A stretch of 37,459 bases of DNA from positions 1 to 37,459 of the IMG/VR virus record IMGVR_UViG_3300044859_001178, one strand, 5' to 3'. How positions within the stretch are numbered: position 1 is the stretch's first letter; every line of letters begins with the position of its first letter. This DNA is from a virus. The notes under the pieces are model-generated. The model made no database searches, was not told the DNA's origin, and saw only the letters and a list, made by a program, of their open reading frames with translations. The position numbers were made by a program, and so were the translations under genes. Below, piece after piece: positions 29,564 through 37,414 of this stretch.

Positions 29564-30475
29564 ATGCTCGTCAAAGAAGAGATTCAGACATTCGCAGCGT
29601 TTCAGGGGAAAGTTTCAGGGAACACCATCATGGGTGTTTCTCTGATCCAAGAAGGCCCGGCGCTGGGTCACGGGGTGTTTGTGGACAAGCGTTCGCTCAA
29701 CAAGTTTAAGTCCTTGGCAATCGAGAAGGGACGGGTGAAGGCAAAGCTAAACCACTTCTCTTCGGTCGAGGATACCGTCGGGTATTACGAGAACTTCCGG
29801 GTGAGCAAAGGCAAACTGCTGGCCGATCTGACCCTATTTGACGCGCACAGCGGAAAGGAGATGCTGCTGGAGATGATCAACGAAATCCCGTCCGCTTTTG
29901 GCGTCTCCTTGATGTTTGCAGCGGATGCGCCAGAGTTGGACAAGGAGAGCGGCAATTACATGACCCGCCCACGCGGTTTGTATTCGGCTGACTTTGTAGA
30001 CACACCCGCAGCCAATGCTGACGGCGTGTTCTCGGCTGATCAGATTGACAGTGACGAAGATGTTATGCCAATTGACCCACCGGCGCCTGCGCCAGAACCT
30101 CAAGTTGATTTCTCCACTTTGATCGCGGAGCAGTTCGCCGCTTTCACTGCTAAGTTTGACGAAGTGGCTGCACAGTTTGCTGCTGACAATGCCAAGGTGT
30201 TAGCCGAGTGTGAGGCACTTAAGGCCTACGTGGAAGCGTTGCAAGCTGGCAACAGCGACATTGAGCTGCAAGCTCGACTGGCCGCCGCCGCTCCTGCTCC
30301 TGCTGCGTTTGCCGCTCCTATCAATGAGCCGGAAGTCAAGGTACCATCCATCTCCTACCACGAAGCCAAAAACCAAGCCATCGGAACGGCTACCGGCCTT
30401 GATCGCTTGAAAGCGGTTCGTGCGTTCACCGAAAAATTCCCAACCGAAGCGGTCTACGTTTCGGCCAACTCATAA
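29564..30475 (+). CDS. Prohead protease fused to scaffold
   Basis: 303 residues from MLVKEEIQTF. The N-terminal domain resembles assemblin-type (U35/prohead core) serine proteases: KAKLNHFSSVED with His64, GYYENFRVSKGKLLADL, and FGVSLMF with Ser115. Residues about 170-260 are helical and acidic or Ala-rich, typical of a scaffolding domain removed during maturation. Located between portal and capsid as expected. The ATG was chosen over the open frame further upstream, which shadows the portal. Confidence 0.75.
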   Translation: MLVKEEIQTFAAFQGKVSGNTIMGVSLIQEGPALGHGVFVDKRSLNKFKSLAIEKGRVKAKLNHFSSVEDTVGYYENFRVSKGKLLADLTLFDAHSGKEMLLEMINEIPSAFGVSLMFAADAPELDKESGNYMTRPRGLYSADFVDTPAANADGVFSADQIDSDEDVMPIDPPAPAPEPQVDFSTLIAEQFAAFTAKFDEVAAQFAADNAKVLAECEALKAYVEALQAGNSDIELQARLAAAAPAPAAFAAPINEPEVKVPSISYHEAKNQAIGTATGLDRLKAVRAFTEKFPTEAVYVSANS

Positions 30476-30493
30476 CAACTTTCTACCAAGACC

Positions 30494-31450
30494 ATGCCAC
30501 ACGCCAATCTTCTCGATATTGCCAAACTTAACGGCTCCGACACCATCGTCGGGCTGATTGAGGAAACGCTGACCTACGCTCCAGAGGTTCAGATTATGCC
30601 AGCCCGCACGATCCGCGGCACCAGCTACAAAGTCGTCTCTCGCACGTCTTATCCTGGCGTCGGGTTTCGCGCTGCTAACGAAGGTTCGACTCCGACGAAA
30701 TCGAGCTTTGAAAACCAGCTCATTGAGTGCTATATCCTCAGCGGCGCCGTTCAGGCCGACATTGCAGTCGCTCGCGCTTACGAAGACGGCGAACAAGCGT
30801 GGAAAGACATTGAGTCCATTGGCGTCATGCGCCAAGCCATGATCGAGCTTGGTTCACAGGTCATCTATGGAACGTCTGTTGATGCGAAGGGCTTTCCCGG
30901 CTTGCAGGCTATCCATACCGCTTTTAACTCCGGTCTGGGTGCTTCCGCGCTAACGGTCGATGCAGGCGGAACAAGTGCTGGTACTGGCTCTTCGGTGTAC
31001 GGCATCAATACTGATACGCAAGGCGTACAGCTCGTGTTCGGCTCCGGCACCACTTTTGAGCTTGGCGAATGGCGCATCGAAAACGTGGGAACCGACTCGG
31101 TCTATCCTGCGCACGTTGCTAACTTGACCGCTTGGGTGGGTATGCAGGTCGGCAGCAAGTACAGCGTGGGCCGCCTGAAAGACGCTACCGCTGATTCGGG
31201 TATGGGTGTCACCGACGCCAAACTTGCTGAGTTGCTTAGCAAATACCCAGTGGGCTACCGGCCTAATTACTGGCTCATGAACCGCCGCTCGGCCTTCCAG
31301 TTGCAGGTCAGCCGCTCAGCTTCCACGGTTCAAAACGGTGTCAAAACCTCTAGCGGTTCTGAGATCTTTGCCCCTCTACCTACTGAGTCGAACGGCATCC
31401 CGATCGTCATCACCGATTCCATCCTCAACGACGAAGCTCTTACCGCTTAA
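30494..31450 (+). CDS. Major capsid protein
   Basis: 318 residues, directly after the protease-scaffold gene. Blocks such as MPARTIRGTSYKVVSRTSYPGVGFRAANEG, the E-loop-like region and LLSKYPVGYRPNYWLMNRRSAFQLQVSRS, and a C-terminal ESNGIPIVITDSI agree with an HK97-fold phage major capsid protein. No Shine-Dalgarno; the leader is AACAACTTTCTACCAAGACC. Expected to be the most abundant virion protein. Confidence 0.85.
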   Translation: MPHANLLDIAKLNGSDTIVGLIEETLTYAPEVQIMPARTIRGTSYKVVSRTSYPGVGFRAANEGSTPTKSSFENQLIECYILSGAVQADIAVARAYEDGEQAWKDIESIGVMRQAMIELGSQVIYGTSVDAKGFPGLQAIHTAFNSGLGASALTVDAGGTSAGTGSSVYGINTDTQGVQLVFGSGTTFELGEWRIENVGTDSVYPAHVANLTAWVGMQVGSKYSVGRLKDATADSGMGVTDAKLAELLSKYPVGYRPNYWLMNRRSAFQLQVSRSASTVQNGVKTSSGSEIFAPLPTESNGIPIVITDSILNDEALTA

Positions 31451-31469
31451 TCTCTAAAGAATTATTACA

Positions 31470-31880
31470 ATGGCTAACGAATTTTCTCGAAACATTCAGG
31501 ACGCGGACCTGACCAAGGCTCGTCTGCTGACCGCCTCTGACGGCAACGTCCAATCCCCTGACCTCGACCTCGGCACCAATTCTAAAGGGTTTTTCCCTGA
31601 GAATACCGAAGTAGAAGTCTTGATCCCTGCTTTGACTGCTACGCAGCTCGCATCAGCGGACACGATCACCATCCTCTTGCAGGGTGGATCAACGGCCACT
31701 CCGACGACCAGTTTGGGTCTTTCGGCGGTGCTAACCGGCACAGGCAGCGCAATTGCTCAAACATCCTTCCGTTTCCGGCTGCCTTCTCCCGCTCCGCGCT
31801 ACGTGAACGCTAAGTTCACCACAGCCGGCACTACGGGCGACATGAGCGCGGTGAGCGCCTCCGTCAGACTGCTGACCTAG
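31470..31880 (+). CDS. Capsid cement/decoration protein (Bbp16-like)
   Basis: 136 residues, immediately after the capsid gene. NIQDADLTKARLLTASDGNVQSPDLDLG and a beta-rich remainder with FRFRLPSPAPRYVNAKFTTAG recall Bbp16-type capsid cement proteins. It would stabilise the capsid surface. It is followed by a strong terminator, so capsid and cement form the end of a transcription unit. Confidence 0.65.
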   Translation: MANEFSRNIQDADLTKARLLTASDGNVQSPDLDLGTNSKGFFPENTEVEVLIPALTATQLASADTITILLQGGSTATPTTSLGLSAVLTGTGSAIAQTSFRFRLPSPAPRYVNAKFTTAGTTGDMSAVSASVRLLT

Positions 31881-31908
31881 TTTTTGGTGTTGGGTGTTTT
31901 CATCGTGG

Positions 31909-31946
31909 GCGGCTGACAGGGTTCTATCCTTGTCAGCCGCTTTTTT
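31909..31946 (+). terminator. Strong terminator ending 2 nt before the next ATG
   Basis: A 13-bp stem (31909-31921 with 31928-31940; one G-T pair), hexaloop TTCTAT, and T6 at 31941-31946. The next gene's ATG is at 31949. It would lower neck and tail gene expression relative to capsid, or end a processed mRNA. Confidence 0.9.
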
Positions 31947-31948
31947 GT

Positions 31949-32308
31949 ATGACCTACGCTCAACGCATCGCCTCCGCGCATGGCCGAATCCGCACCAAGT
32001 TCGGGACGGATGCCAGCGGCGCGCAACTTTACGTGTGGCATAACAACGTACAGATTTACGCCTATCAGCCGACCGGCAAGAACAGCCGCAACCTGATGGC
32101 TCAGATCATCGTCAAGGACGACACGGTGAGCGTGATTGCGACCAAAGCGCAGTTTACTACGGTTCCAAAGATCAACGACGAGATCAAGATGGGCACTGTG
32201 TTGGCCACAGCGGTCGTCTATCGTATCGACAGCGTGACCACTACGCAGATCCGCCCGTTTTACGATCTGGAGCTGATTGACCCAAACATGGAGGCGACGG
32301 CGGCATGA
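31949..32308 (+). CDS. Head-tail connector/neck protein
   Basis: 119 residues, MTYAQRIASAHGRIRTKFGTDA... ending DLELIDPNMEATAA. The beta-type sequence and location after the capsid genes match head-completion or stopper proteins. The ATG lies directly after the terminator T run, so translation must depend on read-through or on a start inside the terminator hairpin. Its stop overlaps the next ATG (ATGA). Confidence 0.6.
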   Translation: MTYAQRIASAHGRIRTKFGTDASGAQLYVWHNNVQIYAYQPTGKNSRNLMAQIIVKDDTVSVIATKAQFTTVPKINDEIKMGTVLATAVVYRIDSVTTTQIRPFYDLELIDPNMEATAA

Positions 32309-32979
32309 GCGTTCAGATTAGGATTGATACAGATAATTTGGAAAAAGCGATGGCTGCTTATGCCAAAATGAAGAAAAAAAGCGATATTTCTGTTGTAAAT
32401 AAAGGAATGCGTTTTTGGCTGCCATTCGCTGCAAACAAATTAAAACAAAAATCTACAACAGCCGCAAGAGTGCGAATTGAGTTGACCGGTCAAGCCAAGC
32501 GGATCAGTCGAGGAGAAAAGAAAAAGAAAACGCAGCTCACGAATACCGTAGCGGCTGCGATTATTGCGGCACGACTGAGGAAACAAGGCCGAAACCACTT
32601 TCCGCGCGCATCCAGTGGGCCGAAATCCGCAGCGTTTGTGGGTGAGTTTTACGCTATGTCGGAGCGGTTTATTAATGCGCGGGTGCGTTCCATTGGCTAC
32701 CTTGCGGCTGGTTTTATCCCGGCTTATAAAGCGTTTAATGTCCCACAAAAAGGAATGCCTAAAAATCAAAAGCGTTTTAACGGGCGCTCAATCGGCACTA
32801 AGGCGGTTCCAGTTTCAAGCGGCAAGGTCACAGCTTTTGCCAGCGTGAAGCGGCTGGGCGCCTTCCTAGTCGCACCAAACGCTTTCAGTTCATCTATTCC
32901 CGAAGTGCGTCGGCAGTTCATTGAATGGATGGCGAAAGACGTGAACGAAGTCGCCAAGAAAACAGGATTCAAGAAATGA
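32305..32979 (+). CDS. HK97 gp10-like tail completion protein
   Basis: 224 residues. A basic N-terminal part (LEKAMAAYAKMKKKSDISVVNKGMRFWLPFAANKLK) and a C-terminal end (EVRRQFIEWMAKDVNEVAKKTG) resemble minor tail or neck proteins of the gp10 type. Much of the gene (about 32330-32770) uses A/T-ending codons, unlike its neighbours, suggesting recent exchange. Coupled to both neighbours by ATGA overlaps. Confidence 0.6.
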   Translation: MSVQIRIDTDNLEKAMAAYAKMKKKSDISVVNKGMRFWLPFAANKLKQKSTTAARVRIELTGQAKRISRGEKKKKTQLTNTVAAAIIAARLRKQGRNHFPRASSGPKSAAFVGEFYAMSERFINARVRSIGYLAAGFIPAYKAFNVPQKGMPKNQKRFNGRSIGTKAVPVSSGKVTAFASVKRLGAFLVAPNAFSSSIPEVRRQFIEWMAKDVNEVAKKTGFKK

Positions 32980-33461
32980 TCACCTACCCAATCTGCCCCT
33001 CCGACCGACTACAGCGGCGCCTGATTACGGTGCTCGATGACGAGCTTTTGCCGTTGTCAGCATTCACCGGCTTCACGCTCTGCGACGACCGCGAAAACGA
33101 CGAAGTAAAGCTGCCGTTTATCGTGGTGCGGGTGACCGAATCCGACGAAATCCCGCAGGCCGGGACCGTCTGGCACTGCCGGTTAAACGTGAACATGGTC
33201 GAGGATCGGCAGGAGGCGAATCTGATTCTGGGTGGAGACAATCGACCAAGGCACGAGCTGCGGGCGGAGAATATCTCCGCGCTGCTCTTCGGCGTGTGGG
33301 ACACGACCACACTGGGCCAAAAGATCAACGCAATCAGCAACGGCCAGGGCGTTTACGTGCTCAAGCAGCACAGTAACAATATGACGCCGGGGTCGAGCGA
33401 GAATGACACGCTCTCGACCGAGTACGCCTTCACCATCATCTGCGCATCCACGCAGCAGTAA
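32976..33461 (+). CDS. Tail terminator-like protein
   Basis: 161 residues from MITYPICPSDRLQRRLITVLDDELL; the start overlaps the upstream TGA. The order connector, completion protein, this protein, tube suggests a tail terminator (gpU-like). FIVVRVTESDEIPQAGTVWHCRLNVNMVEDRQ is consistent with that beta-alpha fold. Assignment rests on position and general shape. Confidence 0.55.
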   Translation: MITYPICPSDRLQRRLITVLDDELLPLSAFTGFTLCDDRENDEVKLPFIVVRVTESDEIPQAGTVWHCRLNVNMVEDRQEANLILGGDNRPRHELRAENISALLFGVWDTTTLGQKINAISNGQGVYVLKQHSNNMTPGSSENDTLSTEYAFTIICASTQQ

Positions 33462-33463
33462 GA

Positions 33464-33469
33464 TTGACA
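33464..33469 (+). promoter_or_regulatory. TTGACA element 14 nt before ATG 33484
   Basis: TTGACA follows the previous stop by 2 nt and ends 14 nt before the ATG. The whole gap resembles that before ATG 763 (both begin TAAGATTGACA and end with ATGCC). Confidence 0.5.
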
Positions 33470-33483
33470 CCCACTCTGTAAAT

Positions 33484-33888
33484 ATGCCTGCCGTCGCCGC
33501 TTTGATTCAACACGGAAACATTCCATCCTCAACGCTGCTGGATGAGAGCAATGCCGTGACCCCGGACATCCTCGTTCAGTCTTTGACGATCACGGCAGCG
33601 CGTGACGAGAAGGCTTATCTTAACGCTGCCGGAGCCACCTTCGGGCTTGAGTACCGCAACCCGACGATCACCTTTGCGTTCGACGGTTACCTGTCCAACA
33701 AGACGACCGGACTAGCCAACCAGCACCCAGGCACGCAAGTCACCACGCTGGCCAACTTTACAGCCAACACCTACGGATTCGTCCCAGCGGATGGCACCAT
33801 GATCTTCATGGACCCAAATCGCTCCGAGACCAATACTGAGATGGCCAAGACTACCTTCTCGGTGAAGCAATACCCATTTGTTGTGTAA
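33484..33888 (+). CDS. Major tail (tube) protein candidate
   Basis: 134 residues, MPAVAALIQHGNIPSSTLLDESN... with ATFGLEYRNPTITFAFDGYLSN and a beta-rich C-terminus. The size and position before the tail chaperone genes match a tail-tube subunit. The start lies after a TTGACA-N14 leader. No sheath gene is present next to it, consistent with a non-contractile tail. Confidence 0.65.
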   Translation: MPAVAALIQHGNIPSSTLLDESNAVTPDILVQSLTITAARDEKAYLNAAGATFGLEYRNPTITFAFDGYLSNKTTGLANQHPGTQVTTLANFTANTYGFVPADGTMIFMDPNRSETNTEMAKTTFSVKQYPFVV

Positions 33889-33889
33889 T

Positions 33890-34291
33890 ATGGAAAGCTG
33901 GATCGCCTGCACGGACGTTGATGTAGCGTCCGCTTTCATGACCATGGGTGTCGTGATGAAGCCAGTGGTGCAAGTGCGGGCGGACAATGGAAAGGAGTAT
34001 GTCACGATGTATCTTTCCACGACATCGGTGACGATGCCGGAGATTAACGTCGGGCACCTGATGAAAGCGTTGATGTCGGGTGAGCTACAAAAGCTCGATC
34101 CGCACCACGAGCTTCTTGGCTACTTAATGGCTATCAAAAACAGACACGCGGCCAAGCGCGCGCTTGACTCAGCAGAGCGCCAAGTGCTAATTACGAGGAA
34201 GGGCACCACCCGCACAGCTTATGTGCGCGAATCCATTACCAACAAGGGAATGGAAATGGCTGACCGATTTCTTGCAACTGGCCGACCATGA
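33890..34291 (+). CDS. Tail protein, unknown
   Basis: 133 residues from MESWIACTDVDVASAFM, 1 nt after the tube stop. The middle (MPEINVGHLMKALMSGELQKLDPHHELLGYLMAIKNR) is helical, and the end is basic (RQVLITRKGTTRTAYVRESI). No domain was recognised; the position suggests a tail assembly protein. The stop overlaps the next ATG. Confidence 0.6.
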   Translation: MESWIACTDVDVASAFMTMGVVMKPVVQVRADNGKEYVTMYLSTTSVTMPEINVGHLMKALMSGELQKLDPHHELLGYLMAIKNRHAAKRALDSAERQVLITRKGTTRTAYVRESITNKGMEMADRFLATGRP

Positions 34292-34740
34292 TAGACATTC
34301 AAACCCAAGAGGACGACGGGATTTCACTCGTGAACCTGCCGAACGAGCAGGAGCAGCGCAGAACAGACGCATTCAATGCGGCTTATGAGTGGAAGGGGAA
34401 AACTTTTGAAGGCGTCTCGTGCTCGCGAAAAGACATCTGGGTTTCAATGTGCCACAAGTCCGGCTTCCCAACGCTCGATGCCTGCTTTGACGAGTTCTCG
34501 CTATTCGCGCCGCTCAGCAAGGTGCTGATTTTCGTTTGCATCACGCCGACCGCACAGCTCCGCAAGCTGCGCGCGCAAGGCATCCAAGCGTTGATTGATG
34601 CGTGCGATGACTGGATCGACGCCAACATCAAGATCTCAGAAGAGCGCGACGCGATCAGTCTTGGACTTCGCATCCTGAACGACTCAACGGCCAATCAGTC
34701 CGAGGTGGTGCAAACAGCCGGCGCCGAGGGAAAGCGTTAG
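34288..34740 (+). CDS. Tail assembly chaperone G
   Basis: 150 residues, helical in the C-terminal half (LRKLRAQGIQALIDACDDWIDANIKISEERDAI). It lies directly before the tape measure and contains a GGGAAAG slippery sequence two codons before its stop, the lambda G/GT arrangement. It would coat the tape measure during tail assembly. Confidence 0.8.
   Translation: MIDIQTQEDDGISLVNLPNEQEQRRTDAFNAAYEWKGKTFEGVSCSRKDIWVSMCHKSGFPTLDACFDEFSLFAPLSKVLIFVCITPTAQLRKLRAQGIQALIDACDDWIDANIKISEERDAISLGLRILNDSTANQSEVVQTAGAEGKR
34728..34734 (+). other. -1 frameshift slippery site GGGAAAG
   Basis: Reads G-GGA-AAG in the G frame and GGG-AAA after a -1 shift. It lies 3 nt before the G stop codon (34738). The same heptamer is known for lambda G/T frameshifting. 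The -1 frame then stays open to 34985. Confidence 0.85.
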
Positions 34741-34985
34741 CCAGTCCGGTCTTTCAAGCGCACTACGTGTCATTGGTGCGGCCAATCACTGGACTGACGG
34801 AGCAGGAGGTGCTGTGGGAGCTGCCTCTGTGTCGCGGGCTTGCTTACCTGCACATTGCACTGGTCAAGGAAGGCATCGAGACCCAATGGGTCGGGCACGA
34901 CATGATGGAGGACGAGACCATCAAGAACGCGATGGATTACATCCAGCGGCGTAAGACGAATCGAGTTGTCAACTCATTGACATAA
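34734..34985 (+). CDS. T domain of the GT frameshift product
   Basis: 83 residues read in the -1 frame after GGGAAAG: ALASPVFQAHYVSLVRPITGLTEQEVLWELPL...AYLHIALVKEGIETQWVGHDMMEDETIKNAMDYIQRR. It has no proper start of its own (an internal GTG at 34767 exists), so it is best read as the C-terminal part of a 232-residue GT fusion. T domains bring the tape measure and tube together. Confidence 0.8.
   Translation, partial: ALASPVFQAHYVSLVRPITGLTEQEVLWELPLCRGLAYLHIALVKEGIETQWVGHDMMEDETIKNAMDYIQRRKTNRVVNSLT
34977..34982 (+). promoter_or_regulatory. TTGACA element 14 nt before ATG 34997
   Basis: TTGACA ends exactly 14 nt before the tape measure ATG. It overlaps the last codons of the T domain (stop TAA at 34983-34985). 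Confidence 0.5.
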
Positions 34986-34996
34986 CCAGCAAGTTC

Positions 34997-36766
34997 ATGG
35001 CAGCTACGCTAGACGCATCACTCAGGCTCGATTCCAGTCAATTTACGTCTGGGCTAAGCGAATCTATGCGAAGAACAAACGACGCCGTTTCTCGGATGTC
35101 GTCGGCGTTTTCTATGCTGAAAAATATTGCCATAGGTGGAGCAGTAGGATCAGCTTTTGCAACAGTTGCTCAAGAAATAACAACCACTTATGTTGAAGCG
35201 GAAAAACTCCAGAATGCGTTAAAAGCCACAGCGGGCAGCGACATTTTAGGGATGAGTCAATATGAGCAATTAAAAACGCTTTCTGCTGAAATTGGAATAA
35301 ACATGAGCATTGCAGCAAAAGCGACGCTGCAACTGCAAGCCGCCGGAATGGCTGCATCAGATGCGTTTAAAGTAATTCGAACATTTCAGAACGCAGTAGC
35401 ATCAAGCGGAGGAGGCAGCGAAGAGTTGGCACGACTGCTTTATGGATTTAAGCAGCTTTATGGTTCAACAAAACCAGTTCAAGAAGACATTAATCAAATT
35501 AATGAAGCGTTAGATGCGGCTCCGTTTTTGTTTAAAAAAGCGTTTGGATCAGATCGCTCTGAGGATCTTCAAAAACTTAAATTAAGCGGCCAACAAGTAG
35601 CGGAAGCATTAGTAAAATCGGCAGAGGCAATGCCTAAAATGGCGCGCGGATTAGGCGGTCAAATTGATGCTATTAAAGCAAAATTTGAATCATTAAAAGA
35701 AATGATGGGCGAGGAAAGTTCTGGAGCAACAAAAGGCATTGCTGGCGGGCTCGCCTCTTTTTTAGATTATATAATTAAAAAAAGAAAAGAAATAAAGGCC
35801 AACGAAGAAGCCTTTTCTATGTCGGCGGCTGGGATTGATCCAAAGAAAGAAACTGAAAAACAAGCTGCTGAAATAAAAGCTGCTGAAGCAAAGAAAAAAG
35901 CGGAATTTGACACATTAAAAGCGGCAGCGCAGCGCAAGAAACTTCAAGAAGCTTTAGATAAAGGCAATCAGGAAAACAGAGACCTAGACGCCATAAAGTG
36001 GCAGAATGAAGAGCGGTTTTATCAGGAGCGAGACAAAAAAAACAAAGAGGCGCAAGACGACGCCAAGAAGGCAGCCGATCAGGCCATCTCCGATGCGAAG
36101 GAGCTGCTGAGCTTGCACGAGGACACGGTACGCAAAATCAAAAGCGTACAGGAATCCGTGTACTCGGCTCAGCAGTCTATGGCCGGATCTGATGCGGAGA
36201 AGCTGACCAACGCTCAAAAAGCATTGCAGGCAGAAGGAGAGTTCTTGATGGGCGACGATCCGGGCGGGTTCGACAAGCTGAGCGTCTCGGCGTTCGAGGA
36301 TGCGGTCAAAAACGGACGCAACGTGACGGAAGGTCAAGTGGAGCAATACAACCGCATCATCGGACTCAAGGAAGAGATCCTTGGTCTTGAGCAAAGCATT
36401 ACAGACGAAGCCAAGAACGGAGCCGCTGAGCTGCGCGATCAGAACCGCGAAGCCGTTCAACGCTCAATCGAAAAGGCAGGCCGCACACCAGCGGAGAGGA
36501 AGCAGGAGATCCGGGACAACAATGACATGCAGCGCCAACGCCGGAGAGCGTTTAATGACGACGTGCGAGATGAAATGACCCGGCTAAAAAAAGAGGCTGA
36601 GGAAAAGAACAAGGGCAGAAACATTCTTGAACGGGAAAAAACAGATCGCGAATCATTTCGCGAACAAGCGAGAAAAAACATTACGCCAAAATGGGCCGAC
36701 GCTCTTCCTAAAGAGGCGACACTTGTGGACATTAGAGACATTCTCAAAAACCTCGCAGCCGCTTAA
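34997..36766 (+). CDS. Tape measure protein
   Basis: 589 residues. A fragment typical of phage tape measures (LRLDSSQFTSGLSESMRRTNDAVSRMSSAF, then a hydrophobic stretch IAIGGAVGSAFATVA) is followed by long helical, charged coiled-coil sequence to the end. At about 1.5 Angstrom per residue, the usual rule, this would give a tail of roughly 90 nm. DNA from about 35030 to 36000 is AT-rich, and the remainder matches the rest of the genome, so the protein looks mosaic. Confidence 0.85.
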   Translation: MAATLDASLRLDSSQFTSGLSESMRRTNDAVSRMSSAFSMLKNIAIGGAVGSAFATVAQEITTTYVEAEKLQNALKATAGSDILGMSQYEQLKTLSAEIGINMSIAAKATLQLQAAGMAASDAFKVIRTFQNAVASSGGGSEELARLLYGFKQLYGSTKPVQEDINQINEALDAAPFLFKKAFGSDRSEDLQKLKLSGQQVAEALVKSAEAMPKMARGLGGQIDAIKAKFESLKEMMGEESSGATKGIAGGLASFLDYIIKKRKEIKANEEAFSMSAAGIDPKKETEKQAAEIKAAEAKKKAEFDTLKAAAQRKKLQEALDKGNQENRDLDAIKWQNEERFYQERDKKNKEAQDDAKKAADQAISDAKELLSLHEDTVRKIKSVQESVYSAQQSMAGSDAEKLTNAQKALQAEGEFLMGDDPGGFDKLSVSAFEDAVKNGRNVTEGQVEQYNRIIGLKEEILGLEQSITDEAKNGAAELRDQNREAVQRSIEKAGRTPAERKQEIRDNNDMQRQRRRAFNDDVRDEMTRLKKEAEEKNKGRNILEREKTDRESFREQARKNITPKWADALPKEATLVDIRDILKNLAAA

Positions 36767-36768
36767 CC

Positions 36769-37413
36769 ATGCCAACGCCACCAACAAACCATACGCACTG
36801 GCCCGGATCAACTGACCCAATCCTCGCAGAGAACGGACTGCGCTTGTCCGTGTCCGAAAGCGGCTGGGACACGATGACCCTGAAGTACTGGGGGAGGACC
36901 GACACGCCAGCAACGTATGCAGCTACCCACTTTGCGACAGGGATGCAGCCAGCGTTTTACCCAAACATGTATTACAACGGCGTGACCGTCACGCAGGAGG
37001 GATCGAACATCTACTCGTTTGATGTGCAGGCGGCGGGCTTGCTCGGCGCGCAGGCGGTCAAGCGCACGGTATCCAGCAAGATCCAGTCTTACAAGAGCGG
37101 CCTAGGCACGGTGCCGGGGACAGGAAACGAAGGCGAGATTCAGGGGCAATACATCAACTTAAGCTGCACGTTTCATCAAGTCACGGAGTTTTTCCCGAAC
37201 ACCGCCACAAGGCCGGAAAACGCTATCGCACTCGGGCCGCTGCCATTCCCGCCAACAAACCCGTTTACGACAGAACCGACAACTCCGGTTTTTAACTTTC
37301 CGTTTGGCTGGATTCAGGACGGGCTAGAGATTGAGACGATCAACGGTGATGGCGTTTCCATCTACCTTGTAAAGCAGTCGATGGTCTACATTTACGAATA
37401 CATGCCGGGCTGA
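36769..37413 (+). CDS. Minor tail protein
   Basis: 214 residues, beta-rich with many aromatics (MQPAFYPNMYYNGVTVTQEGSNIYSFDVQAAG; KQSMVYIYEYMPG at the end). It immediately follows the tape measure, the position of minor tail or distal tail proteins. No catalytic motif. The start has no Shine-Dalgarno; it follows CGCTTAACC. Confidence 0.6.
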   Translation: MPTPPTNHTHWPGSTDPILAENGLRLSVSESGWDTMTLKYWGRTDTPATYAATHFATGMQPAFYPNMYYNGVTVTQEGSNIYSFDVQAAGLLGAQAVKRTVSSKIQSYKSGLGTVPGTGNEGEIQGQYINLSCTFHQVTEFFPNTATRPENAIALGPLPFPPTNPFTTEPTTPVFNFPFGWIQDGLEIETINGDGVSIYLVKQSMVYIYEYMPG

Positions 37414-37414
37414 T

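Noticed and set aside
30684-30694. GGTTCGACTCC, resembling a tRNA T-arm
   Set aside because: It lies inside the capsid gene, has no 5-bp flanking stem and no acceptor partner.
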